In this document: piece by piece, positions 1 to 7,542 of the stretch | Position numbering within the stretch: the first letter of the stretch is position 1 | Layout of the letters: each line of letters opens with the position of its first letter | NCBI GenBank assembly: GCA_001890945.1 | Contig: MLAX01000006.1 | Span: forward strand, 62,001-126,000 | Direction: 5' to 3' | DNA: 64,000 nucleotides | Source: Alphaproteobacteria bacterium AO1-B | GTDB lineage: Bacteria > Pseudomonadota > Alphaproteobacteria > Rhizobiales > Stappiaceae | The notes under the pieces: model-generated | Database searches by the model: none | What the model saw: only the letters and a program-made list of their open reading frames with translations | What the model was told of the DNA's origin: nothing | Made by a program: the position numbers and the translations under genes

Positions 1-2
1 TC

Positions 3-143
3 CCGGTCCTGAGCTGGGACCAAGCGCTAACCAGCGCCGGATCAGGTCCGGGGAGGCACGTTCTGAAGAATGCGGCTTTCGGATCGCAGACGCCCTTTAT
101 CTACGAGGGCCAAGTTCAATTATCATCAAGGAGGGCGGAATGA
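3..143 (+). CDS. C-terminal fragment of a gene cut by the left edge (possibly GTA portal)
   Basis: One reading frame is open from the window edge for 46 codons and ends in a TGA that overlaps the ATG of the next small gene as ATGA, the coupling style seen elsewhere in this cluster. The upstream neighbour of a prohead protease region in RcGTA-type clusters is the portal gene, so this could be the portal C-terminus. I do not recognise portal motifs in the 46 residues. An alternative is that the portal ends at the in-frame TGA at 10-12 in another frame and this stretch is leader DNA. Low confidence. Confidence 0.3.
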   Translation, partial: PVLSWDQALTSAGSGPGRHVLKNAAFGSQTPFIYEGQVQLSSRRAE

Positions 144-349
144 GCCTTCAAAGCAACTCGCTGGACAGCGGAAGACCGCAGTGCCGTGCCCGCAGCTCGA
201 AAACAACGCTGCTTCAGCGGTTTGGCGCCAAAGCATCCGGTCACCGGACCGAGCATTTGCCGGTCTTCCGGGATTTTTCGGGCCGTTTGTTTCATCTGGC
301 CATTCAGGTGAGGGAAGACGCCAAACCCTCTTGTGGAGGCGGTGCTTGA
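140..349 (+). CDS. Small GTA head gene (g3.5 position)
   Basis: A 69-aa basic protein preceded by a strong AAGGAGG Shine-Dalgarno sequence about 5 bases before the ATG. Its stop overlaps the start of the prohead protease (TGATG). In RcGTA clusters a small gene called g3.5 occupies exactly this slot between portal and protease and is linked to head formation; the assignment here is by position, not by a recognised motif. The protein has no membrane segment, is rich in Arg, Lys, Ser and Gly, and has two Cys. The excellent ribosome site and the overlap with both neighbours support that it is translated. Confidence 0.6.
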   Translation: MSLQSNSLDSGRPQCRARSSKTTLLQRFGAKASGHRTEHLPVFRDFSGRLFHLAIQVREDAKPSCGGGA

Positions 350-837
350 TGGCCGGAGCAGTAAGTGCCCCGGTGCGGATCGCCGGGTATGCCAGCGTCT
401 TCGGCAAGCCGGATGGCGCTGGCGACACGGTGCTGCCCGGTGCGTTCCGGAGGAGCCTTCGCCAGCGTCAGCCGGCACGCGTTGCGCTGTTGTGGCAGCA
501 CGATCCCGCCCGCCCGCTCGGCCGTTGGACGCGGCTGATGGAAACACAACACGGGCTATGGGCCGAAGGGGACCTTGCCCCGGGCGTTGTTGCGGCTTTC
601 GAGGCGGCGAGCCTAATCCGGGCAGGAGCTCTTTCCGGGCTTTCCATCGGTTTCAAGGCGCGCACCGCCCGCAGACCGCACCGCGGATCTGGCCGGATCC
701 TGCAAGACATCGATCTTTGGGAAATTTCTCTCGTCACCTTTCCGCAAGTCGACGAGGCGCGGGTTCAGCTTTTGACACCGCCTCCGAACACATCAACCCC
801 ACGCACACCAAACATTGGATCAAGGGAGTATTTGTGA
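349..837 (+). CDS. HK97-family prohead protease (GTA g4)
   Basis: A 162-aa serine protease that cleaves the capsid scaffolding domain during head maturation. The core follows the HK97 protease pattern: His51 in the LLWQHD motif, Ser99 in the GLSIGF motif and Glu125 in the DLWEISLVTFP motif, matching the family His/Ser/Glu set. The frame is open further upstream to 70, but those residues look like translated shadow, and the ATG at 349 overlaps the stop of the small gene before it, so 349 is chosen. The stop overlaps the capsid start (TGATGA). Length is typical for the GTA form. Confidence 0.93.
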   Translation: MAGAVSAPVRIAGYASVFGKPDGAGDTVLPGAFRRSLRQRQPARVALLWQHDPARPLGRWTRLMETQHGLWAEGDLAPGVVAAFEAASLIRAGALSGLSIGFKARTARRPHRGSGRILQDIDLWEISLVTFPQVDEARVQLLTPPPNTSTPRTPNIGSREYL

Positions 838-2159
838 TGACAGGACCTTCAGACTGGGTGCCCGATGACCTGCCGCTGGAAACCAAGGCGGACATGCCCG
901 GTGGAATGCCCCCGGTTCCGGCGGCTCCAACCCCCGATACCTCAGGCGGAGATGACGTTGCCCGGACCTTCGACGCGTTTTTCCGGACCTTTGAAAGCTA
1001 TCGGGCCGTCAATGATGCACGCCTTGCGGAAATTGAAAGCCGGGGCAGTGCGGATGTTGTTTCGCTGGAAAAACTAGACCGGCTGGATGCGGCCCTCGAC
1101 GCCACACAGCGGCGTCTCGACGACCTGACCCTGAAAAGCCGCCGTCCTCAGATCGGCAGGCAGGGCCCGCGTCAGATGACATCGGCAGCCTTGGAACACA
1201 AGGCGGCTTTTGAGGCCTATGTGCGTTCCGGCCGGGAACAACCTTTGCGTCCGCTGGAAGCCAAAGCCCTGTCGGCCGGATCTGATCCGGATGGCGGCTA
1301 TCTGGTGCCGGAGGAAACGGAAACCGGGATCATGCGCCGCTTGTCGCAGGTCTCCCCTATTCGCGCGATTTCCGGCAACCGGCAGGTCTCGTCCTCTACC
1401 TACAAGAAACCGTTCGCCGTAACCGGCCCGCAATCCGGGTGGGTTGGCGAAACCGCCGCCCGGCCGCAGACAAACAGCCCGCAACTGGCTGAGCTGACAT
1501 TTCCGGCGATGGAACTCTATGCGATGCCTGCTGCGACATCGACCTTGCTGGATGATGCGGCGGTCGACATGGATCAGTGGATCGCGGAGGAGGTGGAAGC
1601 CGCCTTTGCCGAGCAGGAGGGAGCGGCCTTTGTCAATGGCGATGGCATCAACAAGCCGCTTGGTTTCCTCCAGGCACCGCGTGTTGCGGAGAGCAGCTGG
1701 ACCTGGGGTTCGCTCGGCACGATGGCCACCGGCGCGGCTGGCGCGTTCCCGGCATCGGATGCCGGCGATACGCTCATTGACCTTATCTATTCCTTGAAGA
1801 GTGGCTACCGGCAAAACGGCCGGTTCGTCATGAACCGGAAGACACAGAGCGAAATCCGCAAGCTGAAAGACGGCGACGGGACCTACCTGTGGCAGCCGCC
1901 TGCTGGCGTGGACGGCGCGGCGACCTTGCTGAATTTCCCGATCACGGAAGCTGAGGACATGCCGGACATTGCCAATGATGCCCCCGCGATTGCCTTCGGC
2001 GACTTCCGGCGCGGCTATCTCGTGGTCGACCGCACGGGCGTGCGTCTCCTGCGGGACCCTTATTCCGCAAAGCCCTATGTGCTGTTTTACACCGCAAAAC
2101 GTGTCGGCGGCGGCGTTCAGGATTATGACGCGATCAAGCTATTGATGTTCTCCGCATAA
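837..2159 (+). CDS. Phage/GTA major capsid protein, HK97 fold (g5)
   Basis: A 440-aa major head protein. Residues about 40-105 form a charged, heptad-like scaffolding segment (delta domain), followed by the mature coat beginning near residue 115. The motif SDPDGGYLVPEE near residue 148 is characteristic of HK97-type coats of this subfamily, and the C-terminal part carries the usual FGDFRRGY-type P-loop region. The upstream protease would remove the N-terminal scaffold. The start overlaps the protease stop. The gene is followed by a 147-base gap holding an intrinsic terminator, so the coat is probably the most abundant product of the transcript. Confidence 0.95.
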   Translation: MTGPSDWVPDDLPLETKADMPGGMPPVPAAPTPDTSGGDDVARTFDAFFRTFESYRAVNDARLAEIESRGSADVVSLEKLDRLDAALDATQRRLDDLTLKSRRPQIGRQGPRQMTSAALEHKAAFEAYVRSGREQPLRPLEAKALSAGSDPDGGYLVPEETETGIMRRLSQVSPIRAISGNRQVSSSTYKKPFAVTGPQSGWVGETAARPQTNSPQLAELTFPAMELYAMPAATSTLLDDAAVDMDQWIAEEVEAAFAEQEGAAFVNGDGINKPLGFLQAPRVAESSWTWGSLGTMATGAAGAFPASDAGDTLIDLIYSLKSGYRQNGRFVMNRKTQSEIRKLKDGDGTYLWQPPAGVDGAATLLNFPITEAEDMPDIANDAPAIAFGDFRRGYLVVDRTGVRLLRDPYSAKPYVLFYTAKRVGGGVQDYDAIKLLMFSA

Positions 2160-2256
2160 AACTGGTCACGCAGGGCTCACGTTTTCTTGCCTTGTAAGTC
2201 TTACCTAGCAGACCCACATCTTCCAATGAACGATGAGGGTCGTTCCTCCCCAGACT

Positions 2257-2295
2257 GGCGCCGCACTCCTTTGGACCTGCGGCGCCTTCTTTTTT
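2257..2295 (+). terminator. Intrinsic terminator after the capsid gene
   Basis: A perfect 9-bp stem, GGCGCCGCA (2257-2265) with TGCGGCGCC (2278-2286), closes a 12-base loop and is followed directly by the T-rich tract TTCTTTTTT (2287-2295). It lies 11 bases before the ATG of the next head-tail gene on the same strand. This is a textbook Rho-independent terminator placed inside an otherwise continuous GTA operon, so it probably works as a partial terminator that sets a high ratio of capsid to tail transcripts. Confidence 0.85.
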
Positions 2296-2306
2296 GGGAA
2301 ACGCCC

Positions 2307-2876
2307 ATGACATCGATCCGTTTGAATGATCCGGCCATAGAACCTGTGGCGGTCGAAGAAATGCGCGCGCATCTCCGGCTGAGTGGTGGCGAAGAGGACA
2401 GCTGCCTTTCAGGCTTTCTAAAGGCTGCCCGCACCCACATCGAACAAGCCACCCGGCGCGCTCTGATTTCCCAGTCCTGGCGACTTTACCTGGATGGTTG
2501 GCCGGTTGGTCGTATTGTCCGTCTGCCCGTGTCGCCGGTCCAGTCCGTTGATCAGATCACGGTCTATGATCGCGACGGCAATGCCTCCCAGCTTCAGTCT
2601 TCTGATTGGCAACTCGACCGCTCCACACAGCCTGAACGGGTAAAGATCAAGCTCGGGGCCGGGCTTCCCGCCTCCGACCTTATGGCGGCTGAAATTGATT
2701 TTACAGCCGGATATGGCGCGACCGCCTCAGATGTCCCGGAAAACTTCCGGCAGGCCGTGCGCCTCTTGGCGGGGCATTGGTTCGAACACCGGGAGGCCGG
2801 AACGGATCTGGCTGTTGCCAGCCTGCCGCAAGGGCTCGACCGGCTTTTGTCCACCGTCCGGGTGCCGCTGTTATGA
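2307..2876 (+). CDS. Head-tail connector protein (GTA g6, phiE125 gp8/HK97 gp6-like)
   Basis: A 189-aa protein resembling the small alpha-helical adaptors that form the ring below the portal. The opening IRLNDPAIEPVAVEEMRAHL followed by SGGEEDSCLSGFLKAARTHIEQ and RRALISQSWRLYLD is characteristic of the head-tail connector family. The ATG at 2307 is chosen because earlier in-frame codons lie inside the terminator. Its stop overlaps the next ATG as ATGA, so head closure protein synthesis is probably coupled. Confidence 0.88.
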   Translation: MTSIRLNDPAIEPVAVEEMRAHLRLSGGEEDSCLSGFLKAARTHIEQATRRALISQSWRLYLDGWPVGRIVRLPVSPVQSVDQITVYDRDGNASQLQSSDWQLDRSTQPERVKIKLGAGLPASDLMAAEIDFTAGYGATASDVPENFRQAVRLLAGHWFEHREAGTDLAVASLPQGLDRLLSTVRVPLL

Positions 2877-3193
2877 GGGCCGGGGCTTACCGTGTGCCGG
2901 TTATCTTGCAGAGGCCTTTGGAGACCCGGTCAGCTTCGGGGGACATCACGACCACTTACGAAGCTGCCGGATCCGTGTTCGCCGCGCTTCGCCTCAAAAG
3001 CCAGAGCGAGCGCTTCGCGGACAGCCGGTCGGCAAGTTCCAAAACCTGGGAGATCCGCTTGCGGCCCTTTTCCGGCTTGGCAGGCGGCTGGCGGATCCTC
3101 TCCGGTACCCGCGTTTTCCGGGTTTTGTCGGTCTGCGATCCAACGGGCCGGAGACAGGAACTTCTATGTGAGGCTGAGGAGGAAAGCCCATGA
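2873..3193 (+). CDS. Phage head closure protein (GTA g7)
   Basis: A 106-aa protein of the SPP1 gp16/HK97 gp7-like head-closure family: the start MRAGAYRVPVILQRPLETR, the central AALRLKSQSERFADSRSASSKTWEIR-type block and the C-terminal RVLSVCDPTGR motif are typical (about one hundred residues, beta-rich). It caps the connector before tail joining. The ATG overlaps the previous stop, and the stop overlaps the following ATG at 3190. Confidence 0.87.
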   Translation: MRAGAYRVPVILQRPLETRSASGDITTTYEAAGSVFAALRLKSQSERFADSRSASSKTWEIRLRPFSGLAGGWRILSGTRVFRVLSVCDPTGRRQELLCEAEEESP

Positions 3194-3606
3194 GCCTTTC
3201 CGATGTTCAAACGGCGCTGCGCGCCGGTTTGTTTTCTCTGCTCAAGGCTGATGGCGTCCTGTCCGGTTTGTTGGGGCCGGACCGGATTTTTGAAACACCG
3301 CCGCGGGCAGATGCCTTTCCGTATCTGGTCCTTGAAAGTGTCGAGACCCGGCCGCTGCTTACGGAGATCGGTGAGGGTACGGTGCACTCACTGGCCCTAA
3401 GCGTGTTCTCCCGCAAGCTCAGCCGGGACGAAGCAGCCCAGGCTGCAGGCCGTGCGGCAGAGGTCTTGATGACAGGGCCAGTATCCTTGACCGGACATAG
3501 GCTTGTGAACCTCACCATTACGAACGTGCTCAGCCGCAAGCTACGCGACGGACGGGGCTATCGGGCATCGAGCTCCTTAAGGGCGGTCACTGAACCGCTT
3601 ACCTGA
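3190..3606 (+). CDS. DUF3168 tail terminator-like protein (GTA g8)
   Basis: A 138-aa DUF3168 protein. The family is found in siphophage and GTA clusters between head closure and major tail proteins and is structurally related to tail terminators. Visible family features are the N-terminal helix (QTALRAGLFSLLKADGVL), the PYLVLE strand and the C-terminal RDGRGYRASSSLRAVTE segment. A strong ribosome site (GAGGAGG) precedes the ATG inside the end of g7. Confidence 0.9.
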   Translation: MSLSDVQTALRAGLFSLLKADGVLSGLLGPDRIFETPPRADAFPYLVLESVETRPLLTEIGEGTVHSLALSVFSRKLSRDEAAQAAGRAAEVLMTGPVSLTGHRLVNLTITNVLSRKLRDGRGYRASSSLRAVTEPLT

Positions 3607-3631
3607 GATGACCTTCTGACAGGAGAACGCC

Positions 3632-4045
3632 ATGGGCGCACAGCGCGGACGCGATCTGCTCTTGAAACTGGATGCTGCATCAAATGGCACGTTTGTCACC
3701 GTGGCAGGCCTTCGGGCGCGGCAGGTGGCGCTCAATGCCACCACGGTCGACATCACCACATCCGACAGCGCGGGCCGCTGGCGCGAGCTTCTGGAAGGGG
3801 CCGGAACCCGAGCGGCAAGCCTGTCCGGTTCGGGCCTATTCCGGGATGCGCAAAGTGATGCTGCCGTTCGCCAGCTCTTTTTCGATGGTGCAATCCGCCC
3901 CTGGCAGGTTGTCGTTCCGGACTTCGGAACGCTGGAGGGCCAGTTTCAAATCACCAGCCTGGAATACGCAGGCCGCCACGATGGTGAAGTGACCTTCGAA
4001 CTGGCGCTGTCCTCCGCAGGGCAGGTGAGCTTTACCGCGGTCTGA
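3632..4045 (+). CDS. Phage major tail protein, TP901-1 family (GTA g9)
   Basis: A 137-aa tail tube subunit. The N-terminal GRDLLLKLD, the central TTVDITTSDSAGRWRELL and the C-terminal FQITSLEYAGRHDGEVTFELALSS-like segment match the TP901-1-type GTA tail tube protein, which polymerises around the tape measure. An AGGAG site lies about 7 bases before the ATG. This protein should be needed in many copies, yet the gene lies downstream of the terminator at 2257-2295. Confidence 0.9.
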   Translation: MGAQRGRDLLLKLDAASNGTFVTVAGLRARQVALNATTVDITTSDSAGRWRELLEGAGTRAASLSGSGLFRDAQSDAAVRQLFFDGAIRPWQVVVPDFGTLEGQFQITSLEYAGRHDGEVTFELALSSAGQVSFTAV

Positions 4046-4070
4046 GGAATGCAATTCGGGGAGAAATTAG

Positions 4071-4418
4071 ATGCCAAACAGGTTCCGAGGAGAGATCTCC
4101 GCCCAACTCGATGGCCGGACATGGACGTTGGTTCTGACGCTTGGCGCGTTGGCCGAGCTGGAGGCGGCTTACAAATGCGAGAGCCTTTCAGCCCTGCTTC
4201 AGAGGTTTTCACCGGACAGCTTGTCGGCATCCGACATGATCGTTTTGTTGGGGGCCGGTTTGAGAGGTGCAGGCCACGATGTCACCAATGATCAGGTGGC
4301 GATGATGCAGGCCGCTGGTGGTGTCGCCGGTTTTGCCGCGATCACGGCGGACCTCCTGACGGCTGCTTTCGGTGCCCCGTCTACGGAAGACGACGAACCG
4401 CTGGCGGAAGCATCTTAA
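4071..4418 (+). CDS. GTA gp10 family tail protein
   Basis: A 115-aa member of the gene transfer agent gp10 family, which overlaps functionally with tail assembly chaperones. The RGEISAQLDGRTWTLVLTLGALAELEAAY segment near the N-terminus is characteristic. The acidic C-terminal tail (STEDDEPLAEAS) is also common. Its stop TAA overlaps the ATG of the following gene (TAATG at 4416-4420). Confidence 0.88.
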   Translation: MPNRFRGEISAQLDGRTWTLVLTLGALAELEAAYKCESLSALLQRFSPDSLSASDMIVLLGAGLRGAGHDVTNDQVAMMQAAGGVAGFAAITADLLTAAFGAPSTEDDEPLAEAS

Positions 4419-4642
4419 TGCTGCCCTGGACAGAGCTCTTGCGGATAACTGCAACGCGCTGGGCTTGGACGCCGGCCGAGTTTTGGGCGACGACGCCGCG
4501 GGAACTTGAGGCTGTGTTGGGTCTTGGCCACACGGCGGATGGCCTCAAACGATTCGAATTGGACCGGCTGATCAGAACCCATCCGGACACGGCAACATGC
4601 GGCCGTGCCGAAGACCATAAGGAAGGGAAACCTCATGACTGA
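4418..4642 (+). CDS. Phage tail assembly chaperone (GTA g10.1, rcc01693-type)
   Basis: A 74-aa protein starting within the stop of gp10. The motif WAWTPAEFWATTPRELEAVL is typical of the small GTA/phage tail chaperones encoded just before the tape measure gene. As in lambda G/GT, gp10 plus this protein probably chaperone the tape measure. The stop overlaps the start of the tape measure gene by 8 bases. Confidence 0.85.
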   Translation: MLPWTELLRITATRWAWTPAEFWATTPRELEAVLGLGHTADGLKRFELDRLIRTHPDTATCGRAEDHKEGKPHD

Positions 4643-5168
4643 CCGTGATCTGGATCTTGATGTCCCGCTGGCGGACCTCGAGGAGTTCCGGACGAAGATG
4701 ATGGAGATCGACCGCAGCGCCCAAAACATTTCCCGCAGTCTTGTCGGCGGCCTCAAGTCGGCCCTTGTGGATGGCAAATCGCTCGAAAGCGTCTTCAAGA
4801 AGATCGCGTTGTCCGCGTCCTCCCGGGTGCTGAATTCAGCGCTCGCACCTTTGGAAAAGGCGGCAGGCAGCCTCTTCGACACAATTATCCCGTTTGCCAA
4901 GGGCGGGGTGGTCGGCGCTCCGGCGCTGTTCAGTATGGGAAATGGTGTGTCCGGTTTGATGGGCGAAGCCGGCCCGGAGGCGATTCTGCCCCTTGCCAGA
5001 GGGGCGGATGGGCGCTTGGGGGTCAGGTTCGCGGAGGGCGGCCGGTCCCCCATGCCAGCAGTGCAGGTAAATGTGACTTCGCAGGATGCCGAAAGTTTCC
5101 GGCGGTCAGAAGCTCAGGTCTCGGCGATGGTGGCCCGCGCCGTCGGACGGGGACGACGCGGGCTCTAA
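4635..5168 (+). CDS. Short phage tail tape measure protein (GTA g11)
   Basis: A 177-aa tape measure protein, short as expected for the short-tailed GTA particle. It has an N-terminal helical part (LADLEEFRTKMMEIDRSAQN), a central hydrophobic Gly/Ala part and the hallmark FAKGGVVGAPALF, MGEAGPEAILPLARGADGRLGV block of phage tape measures. The ATG at 4635 is preferred to the in-frame ATG at 4605, which lies inside the chaperone gene. The gene ends 22 bases before the stop of the convergent ydcH gene. Confidence 0.88.
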   Translation: MTDRDLDLDVPLADLEEFRTKMMEIDRSAQNISRSLVGGLKSALVDGKSLESVFKKIALSASSRVLNSALAPLEKAAGSLFDTIIPFAKGGVVGAPALFSMGNGVSGLMGEAGPEAILPLARGADGRLGVRFAEGGRSPMPAVQVNVTSQDAESFRRSEAQVSAMVARAVGRGRRGL

Positions 5169-5190
5169 CACCGGCCTGAAAAGGAGGGGC

Positions 5191-5445
5191 TCAGGAACCG
5201 GCGTTTGCCGCAGCCGCAAGCATGGCGGCAATCTGGTCTTTCAGGTGAAGGCGCTTCTTCTTCAGGTCTTCAAGAACTTCATCGGATGCAGGTGTCACAT
5301 CGGTTTCGATGCGGTGCACTTCGCGGTTGATGGTGTGATACTCTTCGGCCAGGCGGGCGAAATGGGCATCGGTGGTCTTCAATGTGTGGAGCGCGTCTGC
5401 CGCGTCCGGGAATTCTTCATGCAGTTCGTGAGGAACGTGACTCAT
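5191..5445 (-). CDS. DUF465/YdcH family protein inside the GTA cluster
   Basis: An 84-aa charged helical-hairpin protein. The pattern LHTLKTTDAHFARLAEEYHTINREVHRIE followed by LKKKRLHLKDQIAAML is the DUF465 (YdcH) signature. The function of the family is unknown; it is short, cytoplasmic and coiled-coil. A strong Shine-Dalgarno sequence, AAAGGAGG, sits 8 bases before the ATG on the minus strand. The gene is antisense to the whole GTA operon, between tape measure and g12, so it must have its own promoter, probably in 5446-5543. Confidence 0.9.
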   Translation of the reverse strand: MSHVPHELHEEFPDAADALHTLKTTDAHFARLAEEYHTINREVHRIETDVTPASDEVLEDLKKKRLHLKDQIAAMLAAAANAGS

Positions 5446-5543
5446 TCTATTTTGCCTCCTTTAGAGGCCCCCAAAGTGCCGCCGCCAGCTTCCAAACACC
5501 TTGAGACAGATCAATCAAAGTCCGATTTGCGACGGAGATTTTC

Positions 5544-6179
5544 ATGGACGCCTTTCTGAATGAGAGTTTTCCGGGAAGTATTGCCTTTGGAGCACTCGGC
5601 GGGCCGGAGCGCCGGACAGAAATTGTTCCGTTGGCGACCGGCTACGAGACCCGCAATGCTCGCTGGGCCGACAGCCGCCGCCGTTACGACGCGGCAACCG
5701 GAGTCCGGTCGCTTGAAGACTTGAGGGCTGTGCTCGCGTTGTTTGAGAAAGCGCGCGGCCGTCTCTACGGCTTTCGTCTGCGGGACCCCTTTGATCATGC
5801 GAGTTCAATGGCGGGCAATCCACCTCAAGCCGCAGATCAGTCCATCGGGGAAGGCGACGGCAGCACGGTCCGGTTTCCGTTGACCAAGACATACGGGAGC
5901 GGTGATCTGGCCTATCGCCGGGCCATCCGGTTGCCGGTTGCCAGCAGTGTGCGGGTAGCAGTGACCGGGGTAGAACAAACCGCCGGGATGGACTTTGTGG
6001 TCGATGCGTCGATGGGAGACATCGTGTTTTCCGCCGCACCGCCGGGTGGCAGTGCGATCACGGCCGGTTTCTTGTTTGACGTGCCGGTCCGGTTCGACAC
6101 CGACCGCCTGGATCTCAGCCTGACCCATTTCGAAGCCGGCGACATTCCATCGATCCCACTGGTCGAGATCCGGTTCTAA
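5544..6179 (+). CDS. DUF2460 family distal tail protein (GTA g12)
   Basis: A 211-aa DUF2460 (TIGR02217-type) protein, a distal tail component in RcGTA-like particles. The motifs NESFPGSIAFGALGGPERRTEIV, RRRYDAATGVRSLEDLRAVLALFE and GRLYGFRLRDPFDH are characteristic. The start ATG follows a GGAG site at about 7 bases. It begins the second half of the tail operon after the antisense ydcH gene, so the 98 bases upstream may carry a promoter as well. Confidence 0.92.
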   Translation: MDAFLNESFPGSIAFGALGGPERRTEIVPLATGYETRNARWADSRRRYDAATGVRSLEDLRAVLALFEKARGRLYGFRLRDPFDHASSMAGNPPQAADQSIGEGDGSTVRFPLTKTYGSGDLAYRRAIRLPVASSVRVAVTGVEQTAGMDFVVDASMGDIVFSAAPPGGSAITAGFLFDVPVRFDTDRLDLSLTHFEAGDIPSIPLVEIRF

Positions 6180-6197
6180 AAGCTACTCGGGAAAATC

Positions 6198-7088
6198 ATG
6201 AAGACTCTGCCGCCAGACCTGGCCGCGCATCTTGCGGGCCGGATTACCACCCTTGCGACCTGCTGGATCGTCACGCGCGCAGATGGCGTCCGGCTCGGGT
6301 TTACCGATCATGACCGGGCCTTGAGCGTGGAAGGGGTTGTTTGCCAGCCGCAAAACGGCCTTTCACCATCGGCGATGAGCGATGGGCCGGAGTTTGCCAC
6401 CGGGGGCGGGGATGTCTCCGGAACGCTGGAAAGCACGGCGCTTTTGGAGACGGATCTGGAAGCAGGATTGTGGGACAATGCGGACGTCCGGGTCTTTCTG
6501 GTCAATTGGCAGACGCCATCGGATCATGTCTTGCTGAGGCGCGCCCGCATCGGCGAGGTCGGCCGTGCAGGGTCGGTGTTTCGGGCAGAGCTCCGGGGGC
6601 TGGCGCATCTTCTGGAGAGCCGGCAGGGGCGGGTGTTTGCCCGCATTTGCGATGCGGATCTTGGCGACAGCCGGTGCAAGGTTGATCTGACCAACCCGGC
6701 CTATCAGGCAACGGCCACGGTGACAGTCGCACAACGCGAATGGCTCCGCGTCACCGGGCTGGAGACCTATGCAAATGGCTGGTTCAGCCGGGGCAGGGTG
6801 ACGGTGTTGACCGGACCGCTTGCCGGATTTGCATCGGAGGTTGCCAGTCACCGGCAGGAAGGTGCCGTGTCGGTTCTGTCGCTGTTCCAGCCTGCGCCCG
6901 AGGCACTTGCACCGGGAACGGAAATTGAGGTCCGGGCTGGCTGTTCCAAGGATCTGGAAACCTGCCGGACAAAGTTTGCCAATCAACTGAATTATCAGGG
7001 GTTTCCGCATATGCCGGGGAGCGATTTCGCCTTATCCTATCCAAACCGCAACACAAGCCTCAACGATGGCAGCGCTCGTGTCGAGTGA
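6198..7088 (+). CDS. DUF2163/BR0599 family baseplate protein (GTA g13)
   Basis: A 296-aa protein of the DUF2163 plus C-terminal BR0599 type. The N-terminal region (RITTLATCWIVTRADGVRLGFTDHDR) and the C-terminal Cys-containing block (GCSKDLETCRTKFANQLNYQGFPHMPG) are the two recognised parts. Cys residues in the ICDAD, SRCK, GCSK and ETCR contexts resemble the iron-sulfur-binding hub region described for the RcGTA hub. It should bridge the distal tail ring and the megatron. Confidence 0.9.
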   Translation: MKTLPPDLAAHLAGRITTLATCWIVTRADGVRLGFTDHDRALSVEGVVCQPQNGLSPSAMSDGPEFATGGGDVSGTLESTALLETDLEAGLWDNADVRVFLVNWQTPSDHVLLRRARIGEVGRAGSVFRAELRGLAHLLESRQGRVFARICDADLGDSRCKVDLTNPAYQATATVTVAQREWLRVTGLETYANGWFSRGRVTVLTGPLAGFASEVASHRQEGAVSVLSLFQPAPEALAPGTEIEVRAGCSKDLETCRTKFANQLNYQGFPHMPGSDFALSYPNRNTSLNDGSARVE

Positions 7089-7542
7089 CGCTATGGGGAA
7101 CGGCCGGAGCGCGGTGCTTGCCGAGGCGCGCCGCTGGATCGGCACGCCCTACCGCCATCAGGCAAGTTGCCGGGGCGCGGGCAGCGATTGCCTGGGTCTC
7201 CTGCGCGGCATCTGGCGCGCGCTTTATGGGGACGAGCCGCAGGCGATGCCGCCCTATTCGGCGGACTGGGCGGAGACCGGCGGGCGCGAAACGCTGCTTG
7301 AGGCCGGACGGCGCTGGCTTTTGGAAATCCCGCCGGAGGCCACTGAACCCGGCGATGTGCTTGTGTTCCGCTGGCGCGACGGCATGCCGGCCAAACATGT
7401 CGGCATCCTGAGTGCGCCGCTTCAAGCGGCCCCCCGTCTTATCCATGCCTATGAGCGGGTGGGAGTGATCGAAAGCCCGCTTGTGCCAAGCTGGCAGCGG
7501 CGGATCGCAGCAAGTTTTACCTTTCCGAAGGAGACTGTCTAA
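7066..7542 (+). CDS. NlpC/P60 family tail peptidase (GTA g14)
   Basis: A 158-aa cell-wall peptidase that would open peptidoglycan during DNA delivery. The catalytic Cys is Cys42 in the GSDCLG motif and the catalytic His is His111 in the AKHVGI motif, both in family positions; the RWIGTPYRHQ segment is the typical substrate-side strand. Starting at 7066 it overlaps g13 by 23 bases; an ATG at 7093 would remove this overlap and cannot be excluded. The stop TAA overlaps the next ATG (TAATG). Confidence 0.88.
   Translation: MAALVSSDAMGNGRSAVLAEARRWIGTPYRHQASCRGAGSDCLGLLRGIWRALYGDEPQAMPPYSADWAETGGRETLLEAGRRWLLEIPPEATEPGDVLVFRWRDGMPAKHVGILSAPLQAAPRLIHAYERVGVIESPLVPSWQRRIAASFTFPKETV

Noticed and set aside
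70..348. In-frame upstream extension of the prohead protease to the ATG at 70
   Set aside because: No family similarity, no ribosome site at good distance, and overlap with the small gene with a strong Shine-Dalgarno sequence; the protease starts at 349.
333..836. Upstream extension of the capsid frame
   Set aside because: Overlaps the protease completely; the scaffold domain begins at the ATG at 837.
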